Positions 6,620 through 11,827 of a stretch of 11,827 nucleotides of DNA are shown here, piece by piece. Source of the stretch: DASVSL01 sp036388095 (GTDB taxonomy: Bacteria; Patescibacteriota; Saccharimonadia; Saccharimonadales; Saccharimonadaceae). The notes under the pieces are model-generated. The model was not told the origin of the DNA. It made no database searches and saw only the letters and a program-made list of their open reading frames with translations. The stretch lies in NCBI GenBank assembly GCA_036388095.1, contig DASVSL010000012.1:1-11827 (forward strand), in the 5' to 3' direction. Positions within the stretch are counted from its first letter, which is position 1. The number at the start of each line of letters is the position of its first letter. Both the position numbers and the translations under genes were made by a program.

Positions 6620-6657
6620 GATATAATGGCCCGTCTTTATGGCGGGTCACTTTATCT
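6619..6657. terminator. putative terminator hairpin
   Basis: TGGCCCG (6627-6633) pairs with CGGGTCA (6643-6649, one G-T) over a 9-nt loop, with outer AGATA/TATCT (6619-6623, 6653-6657). AT-rich sequence on both sides suits the end of the minus-strand 3-TM gene at 6667 and of tRNA transcription. The T-tracts are poor, so efficiency is uncertain. Confidence 0.5.
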
Positions 6658-6666
6658 GATGGTGTC

Positions 6667-6966
6667 TTAATCCATTGAAGCAACAGCGAAAGTAGATAGT
6701 AGGCCTGCTATAAATGCAATTAGCAGCGTCAAACCTGCCGGCAGTAGATAGCCGATAGACGAATTTGTATTGTTCTTTGATTGCCGTTTCGCGTAACTGA
6801 CCGTCACGCCGCTGACCAAGCTAATCAGCATACCGATAATACCGATCGGGAGGCCGACTATACTCTCAAAGCCGAAATTATTGCTGAGGCCTGCCGCTAC
6901 TAGACTGCCGATCGGTACCCCGATCACAATCAGTGCGATTAGTGCGTAACGCTTGAACTTTTCCAT
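6667..6966 (-). CDS. small three-TM membrane protein
   Basis: 99 residues from ATG 6966. The frame is open up to 7044, but that would overlap the end of the upstream gene. ATG 6966 is preceded at 7 nt by an extended -10 (TG-G-TACTAT, 6974-6982), and MEKFKRYALIAL is a normal membrane-protein N-terminus. Hydrophobic segments lie at about 8-26, 36-58 and 71-95, separated by short polar loops (KRQSKNNTNSS at 60-70). Glycine and isoleucine rich; no recognised motif. It is the last gene of the minus-strand run that starts with xth. Not identified; possibly an Saccharibacteria-type small integral membrane protein. Confidence 0.75.
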   Translation of the reverse strand: MEKFKRYALIALIVIGVPIGSLVAAGLSNNFGFESIVGLPIGIIGMLISLVSGVTVSYAKRQSKNNTNSSIGYLLPAGLTLLIAFIAGLLSTFAVASMD

Positions 6967-7001
6967 GAGATATATAGTACCAAATTGCATCGCTGACGCA
7001 A

Positions 7002-7955
7002 TTAACTTGCTGCTAGTGCCATGGTTGCTATTTTTTGGCGGCATTTATAGTCTTCGGCGAGCCGTAAAATCCTAGATGTAATCTCGTTCAGTTCACCCGT
7101 ATGCTGTTCAGAAATCGTCCCGTCAACTTCTTCTTTCATGTAACGAACGATATCGAGTGGGTCACTGCTTGATGGCATGCGTAGCTCGACCCGACCACGG
7201 ACGAAGGCGCTATCGTAGCGATCTTTGTACCCGCCGCTGGCGGGTTTTACCTCATAAGGCACGCACCAGTTCACCTCGCCCCAACTTTGTTGCACCAGCC
7301 GAACGTCATGGGTTTGTTCTGGAAAGAACGCGCCGTGGTCGGCCCGTGCGGGAACCGGGACGGCGAACAGGCTTGGGCATTGCAGGCGCGTGATGGTCAG
7401 CAACGTGCCGAGTTCGTACGCGAGGCCTCGTCGGGCTGAGATGGCGCCGAAATCATCATTTGCTTGAGCGGTATCGTGTAGATCAAGGTTGCTGACAGCC
7501 AGGCTCACTAACCGATCGTGCGTCTGTTCGCTGGTCTGCTGGGTAACGTAGCCATCGACCATTTCGTGGTACAGCGGCAAAAATGATCGATGCATTTCGA
7601 TCCGGTCCGGCACGGCGTACAAACGACCGTCGCTCCACTCGTTGTTCATGTGGGATACGATAAATCCCTCTTGAGCGTCCTTCCAGGATCGATTAGCCGC
7701 CTCGAGCCGATCATGCCGTTCATCGGCCGACAAGTACCGTCCCATCAAACCCGACTCTGCCGCAACCGACCCGGCCACGAACTGGTACGTCCAGGAATGT
7801 TTGGCGGATTTCAGTTGTTCGTACATGAAATACAAATCGTCGGCCCGTTCAGGGCCGACGAAGTCTTTTGGCAGTTGCAAGTAGCGGTAGAGCTGGTCCA
7901 TGTACGGACGCTTCATGATGGGCTGTTCCGGCTCGTCGTTGCCATTTGTCATCAT
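7002..7955 (-). CDS. unknown protein B, possible PD-(D/E)XK-like fold
   Basis: 317 residues, soluble, with no membrane segment. The N-terminal half is predicted helical (DDLYFMYEQLKSAKHSWTYQF, RHDRLEAANRSWKDAQEGF). The C-terminal half contains RRGLAYELGTLL (175-186), FAVPVPARADHG (197-208), then HDVRL (216-220) and YEVKPAS (234-240). Glu181, Asp217 and the Glu235-x-Lys237 pair, with 17 residues between Asp and Glu, have the order and spacing of the PD-(D/E)XK nuclease core. The order of these elements is paralleled in the upstream protein A. It begins 23 nt after A's stop with no clear promoter, so the two are likely co-transcribed. ATG 7955 or 7952 are both possible starts. I do not recognise the family; the nuclease idea is inference from spacing only. 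Not identified by any distinctive domain. Confidence 0.8.
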   Translation of the reverse strand: MMTNGNDEPEQPIMKRPYMDQLYRYLQLPKDFVGPERADDLYFMYEQLKSAKHSWTYQFVAGSVAAESGLMGRYLSADERHDRLEAANRSWKDAQEGFIVSHMNNEWSDGRLYAVPDRIEMHRSFLPLYHEMVDGYVTQQTSEQTHDRLVSLAVSNLDLHDTAQANDDFGAISARRGLAYELGTLLTITRLQCPSLFAVPVPARADHGAFFPEQTHDVRLVQQSWGEVNWCVPYEVKPASGGYKDRYDSAFVRGRVELRMPSSSDPLDIVRYMKEEVDGTISEQHTGELNEITSRILRLAEDYKCRQKIATMALAAS

Positions 7956-7978
7956 GGTACTGCTTATCGCGGGTCACA

Positions 7979-8902
7979 TCAAGCAGCTGTGGTGGCGTCG
8001 GCAGATAATCGGTTTACCAGGTTGTTGCGCAGCGTACTCAGCACGCCTGGCGCGATCGTTTTGCGGTACGTACGTGACCCGCTACCGGTCAGCATACGTG
8101 CGGTCGTGAATTCGAGCGTCGTGTTGTTTGGCCACGCTTCATGGCCACGTGAGTTGCCCAGATCGTTGCCGTCGATCAGACTGATTTGCTTCGTGTTATA
8201 TCGCTCCCAATCACTTTCGCTAACGGATGCTTTTATCTGTACGTGGCGCTCAAACCGGTTACCATCGCCGTGGAAGTAAATCCCGTCACTTCGGTACTGC
8301 GGCTGCTCGAGCGCGTCGCCATAGAACCCCGTTGTCACGGCAAGCTGCTTGCCATCACAGGGCTCGTTCATCAACAGGCAGAACGTTTGTTCATGGAGCA
8401 AGCCGCGACACATATTGATTTCGTGGCGAAGTGACTCGACGAGGGGGCTATTTTGGCTAAGATGAAGCCTGGTTGACAAATGCGCTCGCTCGCGTCGCAG
8501 ACTGTCCATGTACAGCAGCGTGTCTGCCGTCACTTGCTGTAGGCCATGTTGGAGTTCAGGTAGCTTGAATCGGTCGACGATTAACGCGGCTTCTGCATCG
8601 GTCGGTGGTTTATTGAAGACGACCGGTCCGTACACCGCCGTTTCGACGAACAGGGCTTCGGTCTGAGCACGAAAGTACTGCGCTACGTCACCCTCTTCGA
8701 GCGAGATTTCGCCCGCTTCAAGGAGCAACATTTCGGCATCGCGCAGATGACCATCGCTCGTGACGCCGTGCAGGGCGAGGTCCCTGGCTGCCTCGATACG
8801 TAGTTGGGCGTCGGCATAGAATTCCATGCGGCGATTGCCCTTGTCGGCAGCGGATCGTTGAATCTGTTCAAGACGATTAATTTTGGTATCTGTCGAATCC
8901 AT
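7979..8902 (-). CDS. unknown protein A, paralogue-like partner of B
   Basis: 307 residues, soluble. The N-terminal part is rich in helix-forming heptads with repeated acidic/Ala patterns (RLEQIQRSAADKGNRRMEFY, DAEMLLLEAGEISLEEGD, VAQYFRAQTEALFVE), vaguely TPR-like. The C-terminal part has CRGLLHEQTFCLL (165-177), QLAVTTGFYGD (186-196), RSDGIYF (204-210) and RHVQIKASVS (219-228). This aligns in order with B: Glu171, Asp206 and Gln222-x-Lys224, so the catalytic-type acid is Gln here, which would make it a variant or inactive version. A strong extended -10 (TG-T-GATAAT, 8911-8919) lies 8 nt before ATG, predicting a leaderless mRNA covering A and B. I do not recognise the family and assign no function. 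Confidence 0.8.
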   Translation of the reverse strand: MDSTDTKINRLEQIQRSAADKGNRRMEFYADAQLRIEAARDLALHGVTSDGHLRDAEMLLLEAGEISLEEGDVAQYFRAQTEALFVETAVYGPVVFNKPPTDAEAALIVDRFKLPELQHGLQQVTADTLLYMDSLRRERAHLSTRLHLSQNSPLVESLRHEINMCRGLLHEQTFCLLMNEPCDGKQLAVTTGFYGDALEQPQYRSDGIYFHGDGNRFERHVQIKASVSESDWERYNTKQISLIDGNDLGNSRGHEAWPNNTTLEFTTARMLTGSGSRTYRKTIAPGVLSTLRNNLVNRLSADATTAA

Positions 8903-8919
8903 GTCGACGTATTATCACA
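8903..8919 (-). promoter_or_regulatory. extended -10 promoter for the A-B gene pair
   Basis: TG-T-GATAAT on the minus strand with 8 nt to ATG 8902. It separates the A-B pair from the upstream xth/dehydratase-like pair, so A-B can be expressed independently. Confidence 0.55.
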
Positions 8920-8934
8920 TAAGAAATCTGTATA

Positions 8935-9723
8935 TCAAACTGTCGTGAAGCTGGTGGCGATCGCTTCGAGCGGTTTGGTCGGGTTCCAGAGTAAATACGC
9001 GCTCACCCGGGCGGCCGTCACGCCGCGCCAAATTGCCATCGGCTGATCGAATGCCTGTGTCACGACGTGTCCGTCATGGGCGACAACCAGCTGCGTCTGA
9101 TGGTAGGTGACGATCGTACACGGATACGTCGTCGTGAACTTATGAAGCGTTTCGACAAGCTGCTGCAGTTGCATCGAAAAACTCAGGATACGTGGGTAGT
9201 ACACGCTTTGAAATAATTTCTGCAGCTGAGCAAACGAAACGACAAAGGTGGCCTGAGGGTTAGCGACGACTTTCGCAGCCGCTGGTAGTAGAAGATCGAC
9301 TGCATCTCGGGTAATAACGACGCGGCCGTCGACTAGACGTTCGAGTGCCATCGCCGTCTCGCTGTTTCGTCCCGCGTCCCCGATCAGCAAACATAAATCG
9401 GCCCAGGCGCAGGCGGCTTCGAATTCGGGTAAGGCCTGCCGGGCAAACCCACCAGATTTGTTGCTTGGCAAGAAAACGGCGTCGGCAACGGCCGGTGGTA
9501 CTACCGCGCGCAGAACATCGGGCAGCACGGCGCGGATTTGCCCCGCCCCTAACTTGTGGCTCACTTCGTACGCGTCGCGAACGGCCACAAAACCAAGTTT
9601 GTTACCGCCGATAATGGCCAGTCGGCCGGCGTGCGCTCGTTGCTCGGGCTTGTTCCACTGAATATCGGGAAACAGCGCCGTACCGGCTTCTTGTATCTGC
9701 CAGTACGGGTGGTTAAGACTCAT
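8935..9723 (-). CDS. degenerate NAD(P)HX dehydratase-like (ribokinase fold) protein
   Basis: 262 residues. The N-terminal half matches the YjeF C-terminal/NnrD family: HAGRLAIIGGNKLGFVAVRDAYEVSHKLGAGQIRAVLPD (31-69), then LCLLIGDAGRNSETA (110-123) where the family has its GPGLG region, and DGRVVITRDAVDLLLP (132-147) at the LDADAL position. The enzyme repairs damaged NAD(P)H hydrates using ATP or ADP. The C-terminal half is divergent: the NPTGNPG and GGSGDVLAG anion-hole/catalytic Asp motif is not present; at its expected place the sequence reads AIWRGVTAARVSAYLLW (230-246). The protein may therefore be inactive or have another role. Its ATG overlaps the xth stop by 4 nt (ATGA, 9720-9723), so translation is probably coupled to xth. 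Confidence 0.75.
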   Translation of the reverse strand: MSLNHPYWQIQEAGTALFPDIQWNKPEQRAHAGRLAIIGGNKLGFVAVRDAYEVSHKLGAGQIRAVLPDVLRAVVPPAVADAVFLPSNKSGGFARQALPEFEAACAWADLCLLIGDAGRNSETAMALERLVDGRVVITRDAVDLLLPAAAKVVANPQATFVVSFAQLQKLFQSVYYPRILSFSMQLQQLVETLHKFTTTYPCTIVTYHQTQLVVAHDGHVVTQAFDQPMAIWRGVTAARVSAYLLWNPTKPLEAIATSFTTV

Positions 9724-10643
9724 GCCAGTTCGATGCTGACCGGACAGTGGTCCGAGCCCATGACGTCAGCGTGGACGGCGGCGTCCTGGACGCGGTCAAT
9801 GATGCCGCTGCTTGCCAGCCAATAGTCAATCCGCCAGCCGACGTTGTTGGCCCGTGCTCCGCCCCAGGCCGTCCACCAGCTGTAGACGTCTTTCATGTCC
9901 GGGTAGACGGCGCGGAAGGTATCGACATAGCCTGCTGCAAGAAAATCATCGAAGCGTTCGCGTTCTTCGTTGGTGAAGCCGTGTTTGCCGACATTTTGCG
10001 TCGGGCGGGCGAGGTCGATTTCTTGGTGGGCAACGTTGAGATCACCGCAGAAAAGCACGGGTTTAGCGGATTGCGGCGTTGCCGGTTGCGCTGCTCCCTC
10101 ACCGTCCGAGCCGGACGCCTCAGTCTGCTGCTCACCGACGCCTTGCACTCCATCTGAACCGTGCTTTTCTGCGGCCCGTGTAGAATAAGCGCCGTTTTCA
10201 AGGCCTTGCATGTACGCCAAAAAGGCCTTGTCCCATTGGTCGTAGCGCAGGCTCAGGCGGCTCAGATCACCTTTGCTGTTCGGTGTGTAGACGGTCGCGA
10301 CCCAAAATTCTTCGAACTCAGCCGCGATGACGCGACCCTCGGCATTAGGATCGCCGTACGTATCACCGGTAACGCCGTATTCTTTGATGATGTCTTCCGG
10401 AAAGCCGTCAATGTACTGCAGTGCTGGTTCTTTACTGAAAATCGCCGTGCCGCTGTAGCCTTTTTTGACGGCACTAAAAAAATGTTCGTGGTACTGCGGC
10501 AGATCCAGCTCGACCTGGTCGCGACTGGCTTTGGTTTCTTGCAGACACAAGATGTCCGGATCGTGCGTGGCGATAAAATCTTGCAACGCACCTTTTTTCA
10601 AGACGGCTCGGATACCGTTGACGTTCCAGCTGTATAATTTCAT
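9720..10643 (-). CDS. xth: exodeoxyribonuclease III / AP endonuclease with in-frame insertion
   Basis: Mg-dependent DNA repair enzyme (EEP fold) that cleaves at abasic sites and trims 3' blocks. Motifs in order: Asn7 in YSWNVNGIR, Glu36 in CLQETK, KGYSGTAIFSK (61-71), Tyr119 in ATVYTPN, Asp201 and Asn203 in FCGDLNVAH, GWRIDYWLAS (269-278) and Asp298-His299 in GSDHCPV. All catalytic residues are present. Length is 307 against about 255 normally; the surplus is residues ~150-193, rich in Gly, Ser, Gln and Glu, between the DKAFLAYMQGLE helix and KPVLFCGD. The inserted DNA is palindromic (separate entry). ATG 10643 has an extended -10 (TG-A-TATACT, 10651-10659) 7 nt upstream. First gene of a pair with the dehydratase-like gene. 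Confidence 0.95.
   Translation of the reverse strand: MKLYSWNVNGIRAVLKKGALQDFIATHDPDILCLQETKASRDQVELDLPQYHEHFFSAVKKGYSGTAIFSKEPALQYIDGFPEDIIKEYGVTGDTYGDPNAEGRVIAAEFEEFWVATVYTPNSKGDLSRLSLRYDQWDKAFLAYMQGLENGAYSTRAAEKHGSDGVQGVGEQQTEASGSDGEGAAQPATPQSAKPVLFCGDLNVAHQEIDLARPTQNVGKHGFTNEERERFDDFLAAGYVDTFRAVYPDMKDVYSWWTAWGGARANNVGWRIDYWLASSGIIDRVQDAAVHADVMGSDHCPVSIELA
10045..10196. repeat. palindromic in-frame insertion inside xth
   Basis: A perfect 16-bp inverted repeat, CCGCAGAAAAGCACGG (10045-10060) and CCGTGCTTTTCTGCGG (10159-10174), encloses about 100 bp. The left arm is conserved host sequence encoding PVLFCG (195-200); the right arm encodes AAEKHG (157-162) inside the extra segment. The insert thus carries an inverted copy of adjoining host DNA. 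Pairing continues weakly inward (CCGCTAAAC against CCATCTGAA; GGCGT/ACGCC), with a central CGTCC-GAGCC-GGACG hairpin near 10107-10121. Relative to the family the extra DNA is about 10065-10196. Confidence 0.75.
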
Positions 10644-10650
10644 GCTAATT

Positions 10651-10659
10651 AGTATATCA
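10651..10659 (-). promoter_or_regulatory. extended -10 promoter for xth
   Basis: TG-A-TATACT on the minus strand, 7 nt before ATG 10643, again predicting an almost leaderless transcript. Confidence 0.55.
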
Positions 10660-10695
10660 GTACTGTATTTAGACAGATGACACTACGTCGTATCA

Positions 10696-10724
10696 TTGAT
10701 AAATATTATATAATATGCTAATAT
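10696..10724 (+). promoter_or_regulatory. sigma70-type promoter for the potassium channel gene
   Basis: TTGATA (10696-10701), a 17-bp spacer and TAATAT (10719-10724) preceded by TG-C make a near-consensus extended -10 promoter in AT-rich DNA. Initiation near 10731 gives a leader of about 33 nt. It is divergent from the xth promoter. Confidence 0.65.
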
Positions 10725-10763
10725 GAGAGTTAGGCGTCCCTTCTACGAAAGTATAGGTCAGCT

Positions 10764-11417
10764 ATGCACATTGTCAGATCCATCTTCTCCGTCATCGCAA
10801 CGGTGCTTCGCTTCGTCGTCGATAAGACATCGTTCATCTGGCGGCCTTTTGCCAGGTTCATCTTCTACCCGGTCGTCAAGTTCTTCATCGCCGTGGCTAA
10901 GGAGCTTCACTGGGTTCTTCTGGCGTACATCACATCGCGGATCATCGCAATGCTGGTCTTCATGGTGCTAGAAGGCTGGAATCCGCTTGAGGCGTTCTGG
11001 TGGTCCGGCGTGGCCGCCCTCACTATCGGCTACGGAGACTTTTTTCCCGAGTCGACGGCAGGCAGATTGATCGCAGATGTCTTCCAGCACTTCTGGATCT
11101 TCTACTGCGGTCTGGCAATCGGAGCCCATGTCGTGAAGTTCCTGATCAAGGAGTTCCACGTCTTCACGCACAAGGAGCAGGAGTGGCTCTTCGACGCGGT
11201 GACGCGCTGCTACGAGTTGCTGCGCTTCATCGCACTCCTCTTGGTGAGAATTGCCGAGAAGCACGACATCAAAGACATCCCACCGATCCCCTTCCTTCAC
11301 AACGACATGATCGCACCGCTGCCACTGCAGCCGAAGGACCTTGAGGATGAGGAGATCGTTGACGAGTACGACAATGGTCCGAATCTGGACCACGTCTTGG
11401 CTCACGCCGCTTCGTAG
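10764..11417 (+). CDS. two-TM potassium channel
   Basis: 217 residues. TM1 is about 50-69 (WVLLAYITSRIIAMLVFMVL), the pore helix and filter are NPLEAFWWSGVAALTIGYGDFFP (73-95) with selectivity motif TIGYGD (87-92), and TM2 is about 100-128 (GRLIADVFQHFWIFYCGLAIGAHVV). This is the Ion_trans_2 K+ channel layout; four copies should form the pore. The N-terminal 45 residues are hydrophobic/basic and may add an interfacial helix. The C-terminus is helical then acidic (DLEDEEIVDEYDN, 192-204) and has no RCK/TrkA-N or cyclic-nucleotide domain, so gating is unknown. Only a weak AGGT lies upstream of ATG. Lysine is 8 AAG to 1 AAA, opposite to xth. Followed by a strong terminator. Confidence 0.9.
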   Translation: MHIVRSIFSVIATVLRFVVDKTSFIWRPFARFIFYPVVKFFIAVAKELHWVLLAYITSRIIAMLVFMVLEGWNPLEAFWWSGVAALTIGYGDFFPESTAGRLIADVFQHFWIFYCGLAIGAHVVKFLIKEFHVFTHKEQEWLFDAVTRCYELLRFIALLLVRIAEKHDIKDIPPIPFLHNDMIAPLPLQPKDLEDEEIVDEYDNGPNLDHVLAHAAS

Positions 11418-11428
11418 ACGGCGCACCG

Positions 11429-11475
11429 GAGGGCTCAGCGCAGATCTTGCGCTGAGCCCTCTACTTCTTTTTTTC
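11429..11475 (+). terminator. Rho-independent terminator of the channel gene
   Basis: GAGGGCTCAGCGCA (11429-11442) pairs perfectly over 14 bp with TGCGCTGAGCCCTC (11448-11461) around a 5-nt loop, followed by a T-rich run to 11475. It begins 12 nt after the channel stop codon. Confidence 0.93.
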
Positions 11476-11512
11476 AGTCACCATGTGTGGCTCTTTTTTA
11501 TATGAATCAGTA

Positions 11513-11568
11513 AATAAAAAAGGCCGGAGCCTGACCGTCTGCGCGTGGCAGTATGGTCAGGCTCCGGC
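11513..11568 (-). terminator. Rho-independent terminator of the right-edge gene
   Basis: GCCGGAGCCTGACC (11523-11536) and GGTCAGGCTCCGGC (11555-11568) pair perfectly over 14 bp with an 18-nt loop. On the minus strand the hairpin is followed by CTTTTTT, so it serves the gene that ends at 11592. Confidence 0.88.
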
Positions 11569-11591
11569 ACTTGCCGAAGACCTAGCTCACA

Positions 11592-11827
11592 TCAGAGCGG
11601 CGAGTTCTGCCCCGGGTGACGGTGCAGCGCGCTTGGGAGAAGCTTCTCACCGAGGGACAGCGTGAAGTCGTTGTCGTCAAACCGTTCGAACGAGATGTAC
11701 TTCTCGCCGTTCGGGGCGATGAATTCGACAAACTCGACAACTCCGGAGGCGTTGACACCTGTGTCGCCGGTTGACGTGTACTTCCCTTCTCCGAAGTCGT
11801 TACGCTTGTACACGACGCCGCCGTAGA
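11592..11827 (-). CDS. hypothetical protein, 5' end missing
   Basis: The frame stays open to the window edge, so a GTG at 11813 is probably internal; upstream codons read YGGV. Visible C-terminal ~78 residues: KRNDFGEGKYTSTGDTGVNA, VVEFVEFIAPNGEKYISFER and FTLSLGEKLLP, ending in HPGQNSPL. The pattern of alternating hydrophobic residues suggests beta strands. All four lysines are AAG. No family is recognised. A dedicated terminator follows 24 nt downstream. Confidence 0.65.
   Translation of the reverse strand, partial: YGGVVYKRNDFGEGKYTSTGDTGVNASGVVEFVEFIAPNGEKYISFERFDDNDFTLSLGEKLLPSALHRHPGQNSPL

Larger units (their letters stand above)
6315..6620. other. non-coding hairpin-rich stretch with tRNA-Leu relics
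   Basis: About 300 bp between the intact tRNA and the 3-TM gene without a credible protein gene. It holds two 3'-half tRNA-Leu fragments (entries below) and many short inverted repeats. These include TTCGTG/CACGAA (6342-6360, 7-nt loop), AGCGGC/GCCGCT (6429-6444), a perfect 18-bp palindrome (6455-6472), GGACTGCC/GGCAGTCC (6515-6533) and a longer imperfect hairpin (6540-6579). Frames across it translate antisense tRNA sequence and are spurious. Confidence 0.8.

Noticed and set aside
6315..6620. CRISPR array or riboswitch
   Set aside because: The inverted repeats differ from one another and are not regularly spaced, and no known riboswitch core is visible; tRNA relics explain the conserved parts.
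6354..6683. Minus-strand frame of 109 codons across the tRNA relics
   Set aside because: It translates antisense tRNA sequence (EPESNRH-type peptides are typical of this) and has no independent support.
6967..7044. N-terminal extension of the 3-TM protein
   Set aside because: It would overlap the end of protein B and precede the TACTAT -10; ATG 6966 fits the window's promoter spacing.
10723..10971. Plus-strand frame of 82 codons
   Set aside because: Out-of-frame shadow of the potassium channel gene; serine-rich translation without motifs.
1..11827. UGA recoding as glycine
   Set aside because: TGA serves as a true stop (for example xth, overlapping ATGA), and genes keep their expected lengths under the standard code.

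Overview
The window looks like chromosome from a Patescibacteria/CPR bacterium, most likely Saccharibacteria (TM7). Supporting features are a bacterial-type glutamyl-tRNA synthetase with a KLGKR signature, a sortase with a long cytoplasmic tyrosine-rich N-terminus, several small single-pass membrane proteins with low-complexity N-termini, no clear Shine-Dalgarno sites, and extended -10 promoters 7-8 nt from the start codon. TGA is read as stop, which argues against the recoded Gracilibacteria/Absconditabacteria. The phylum assignment is inference from protein features only.

Layout. 1-754 (-): 5' part of a DUF3048/YerB-like membrane protein running off the left edge. 797-2380 (-): gltX with a ~50-residue in-frame palindromic insertion. 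2422-3399 (-): single-pass envelope protein. 3539-4981 (+): PEGA-domain membrane protein, convergent with a sortase at 5028-6173 (-). 6230-6314 (+): intact tRNA-Leu(CAA). 6315-6620: a hairpin-rich stretch with two 3'-half tRNA-Leu relics, one interrupted in its T loop. 6667-10643 (-): five co-directional genes: a small 3-TM protein, two probable paralogues of unknown function with a possible PD-(D/E)XK-like core, a degenerate NAD(P)HX-dehydratase-like protein, and exodeoxyribonuclease III (xth), which carries a second palindromic insertion.

10764-11417 (+) encodes a small two-TM potassium channel. A truncated gene follows at 11592-11827 (-). These two differ from the rest: lysine is almost always AAG (12 AAG:1 AAA, against 2 AAG:12 AAA in xth), and each ends at a strong GC-rich 14-bp terminator hairpin. 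They look horizontally acquired.

The most unusual feature is the recurrence of palindromic insertions: in gltX, in xth, and in a tRNA-Leu relic. They resemble in principle the Rickettsia palindromic elements that insert in frame into genes, or could be products of template-switching. A second point of interest is the pair of adjacent unknown paralogues.
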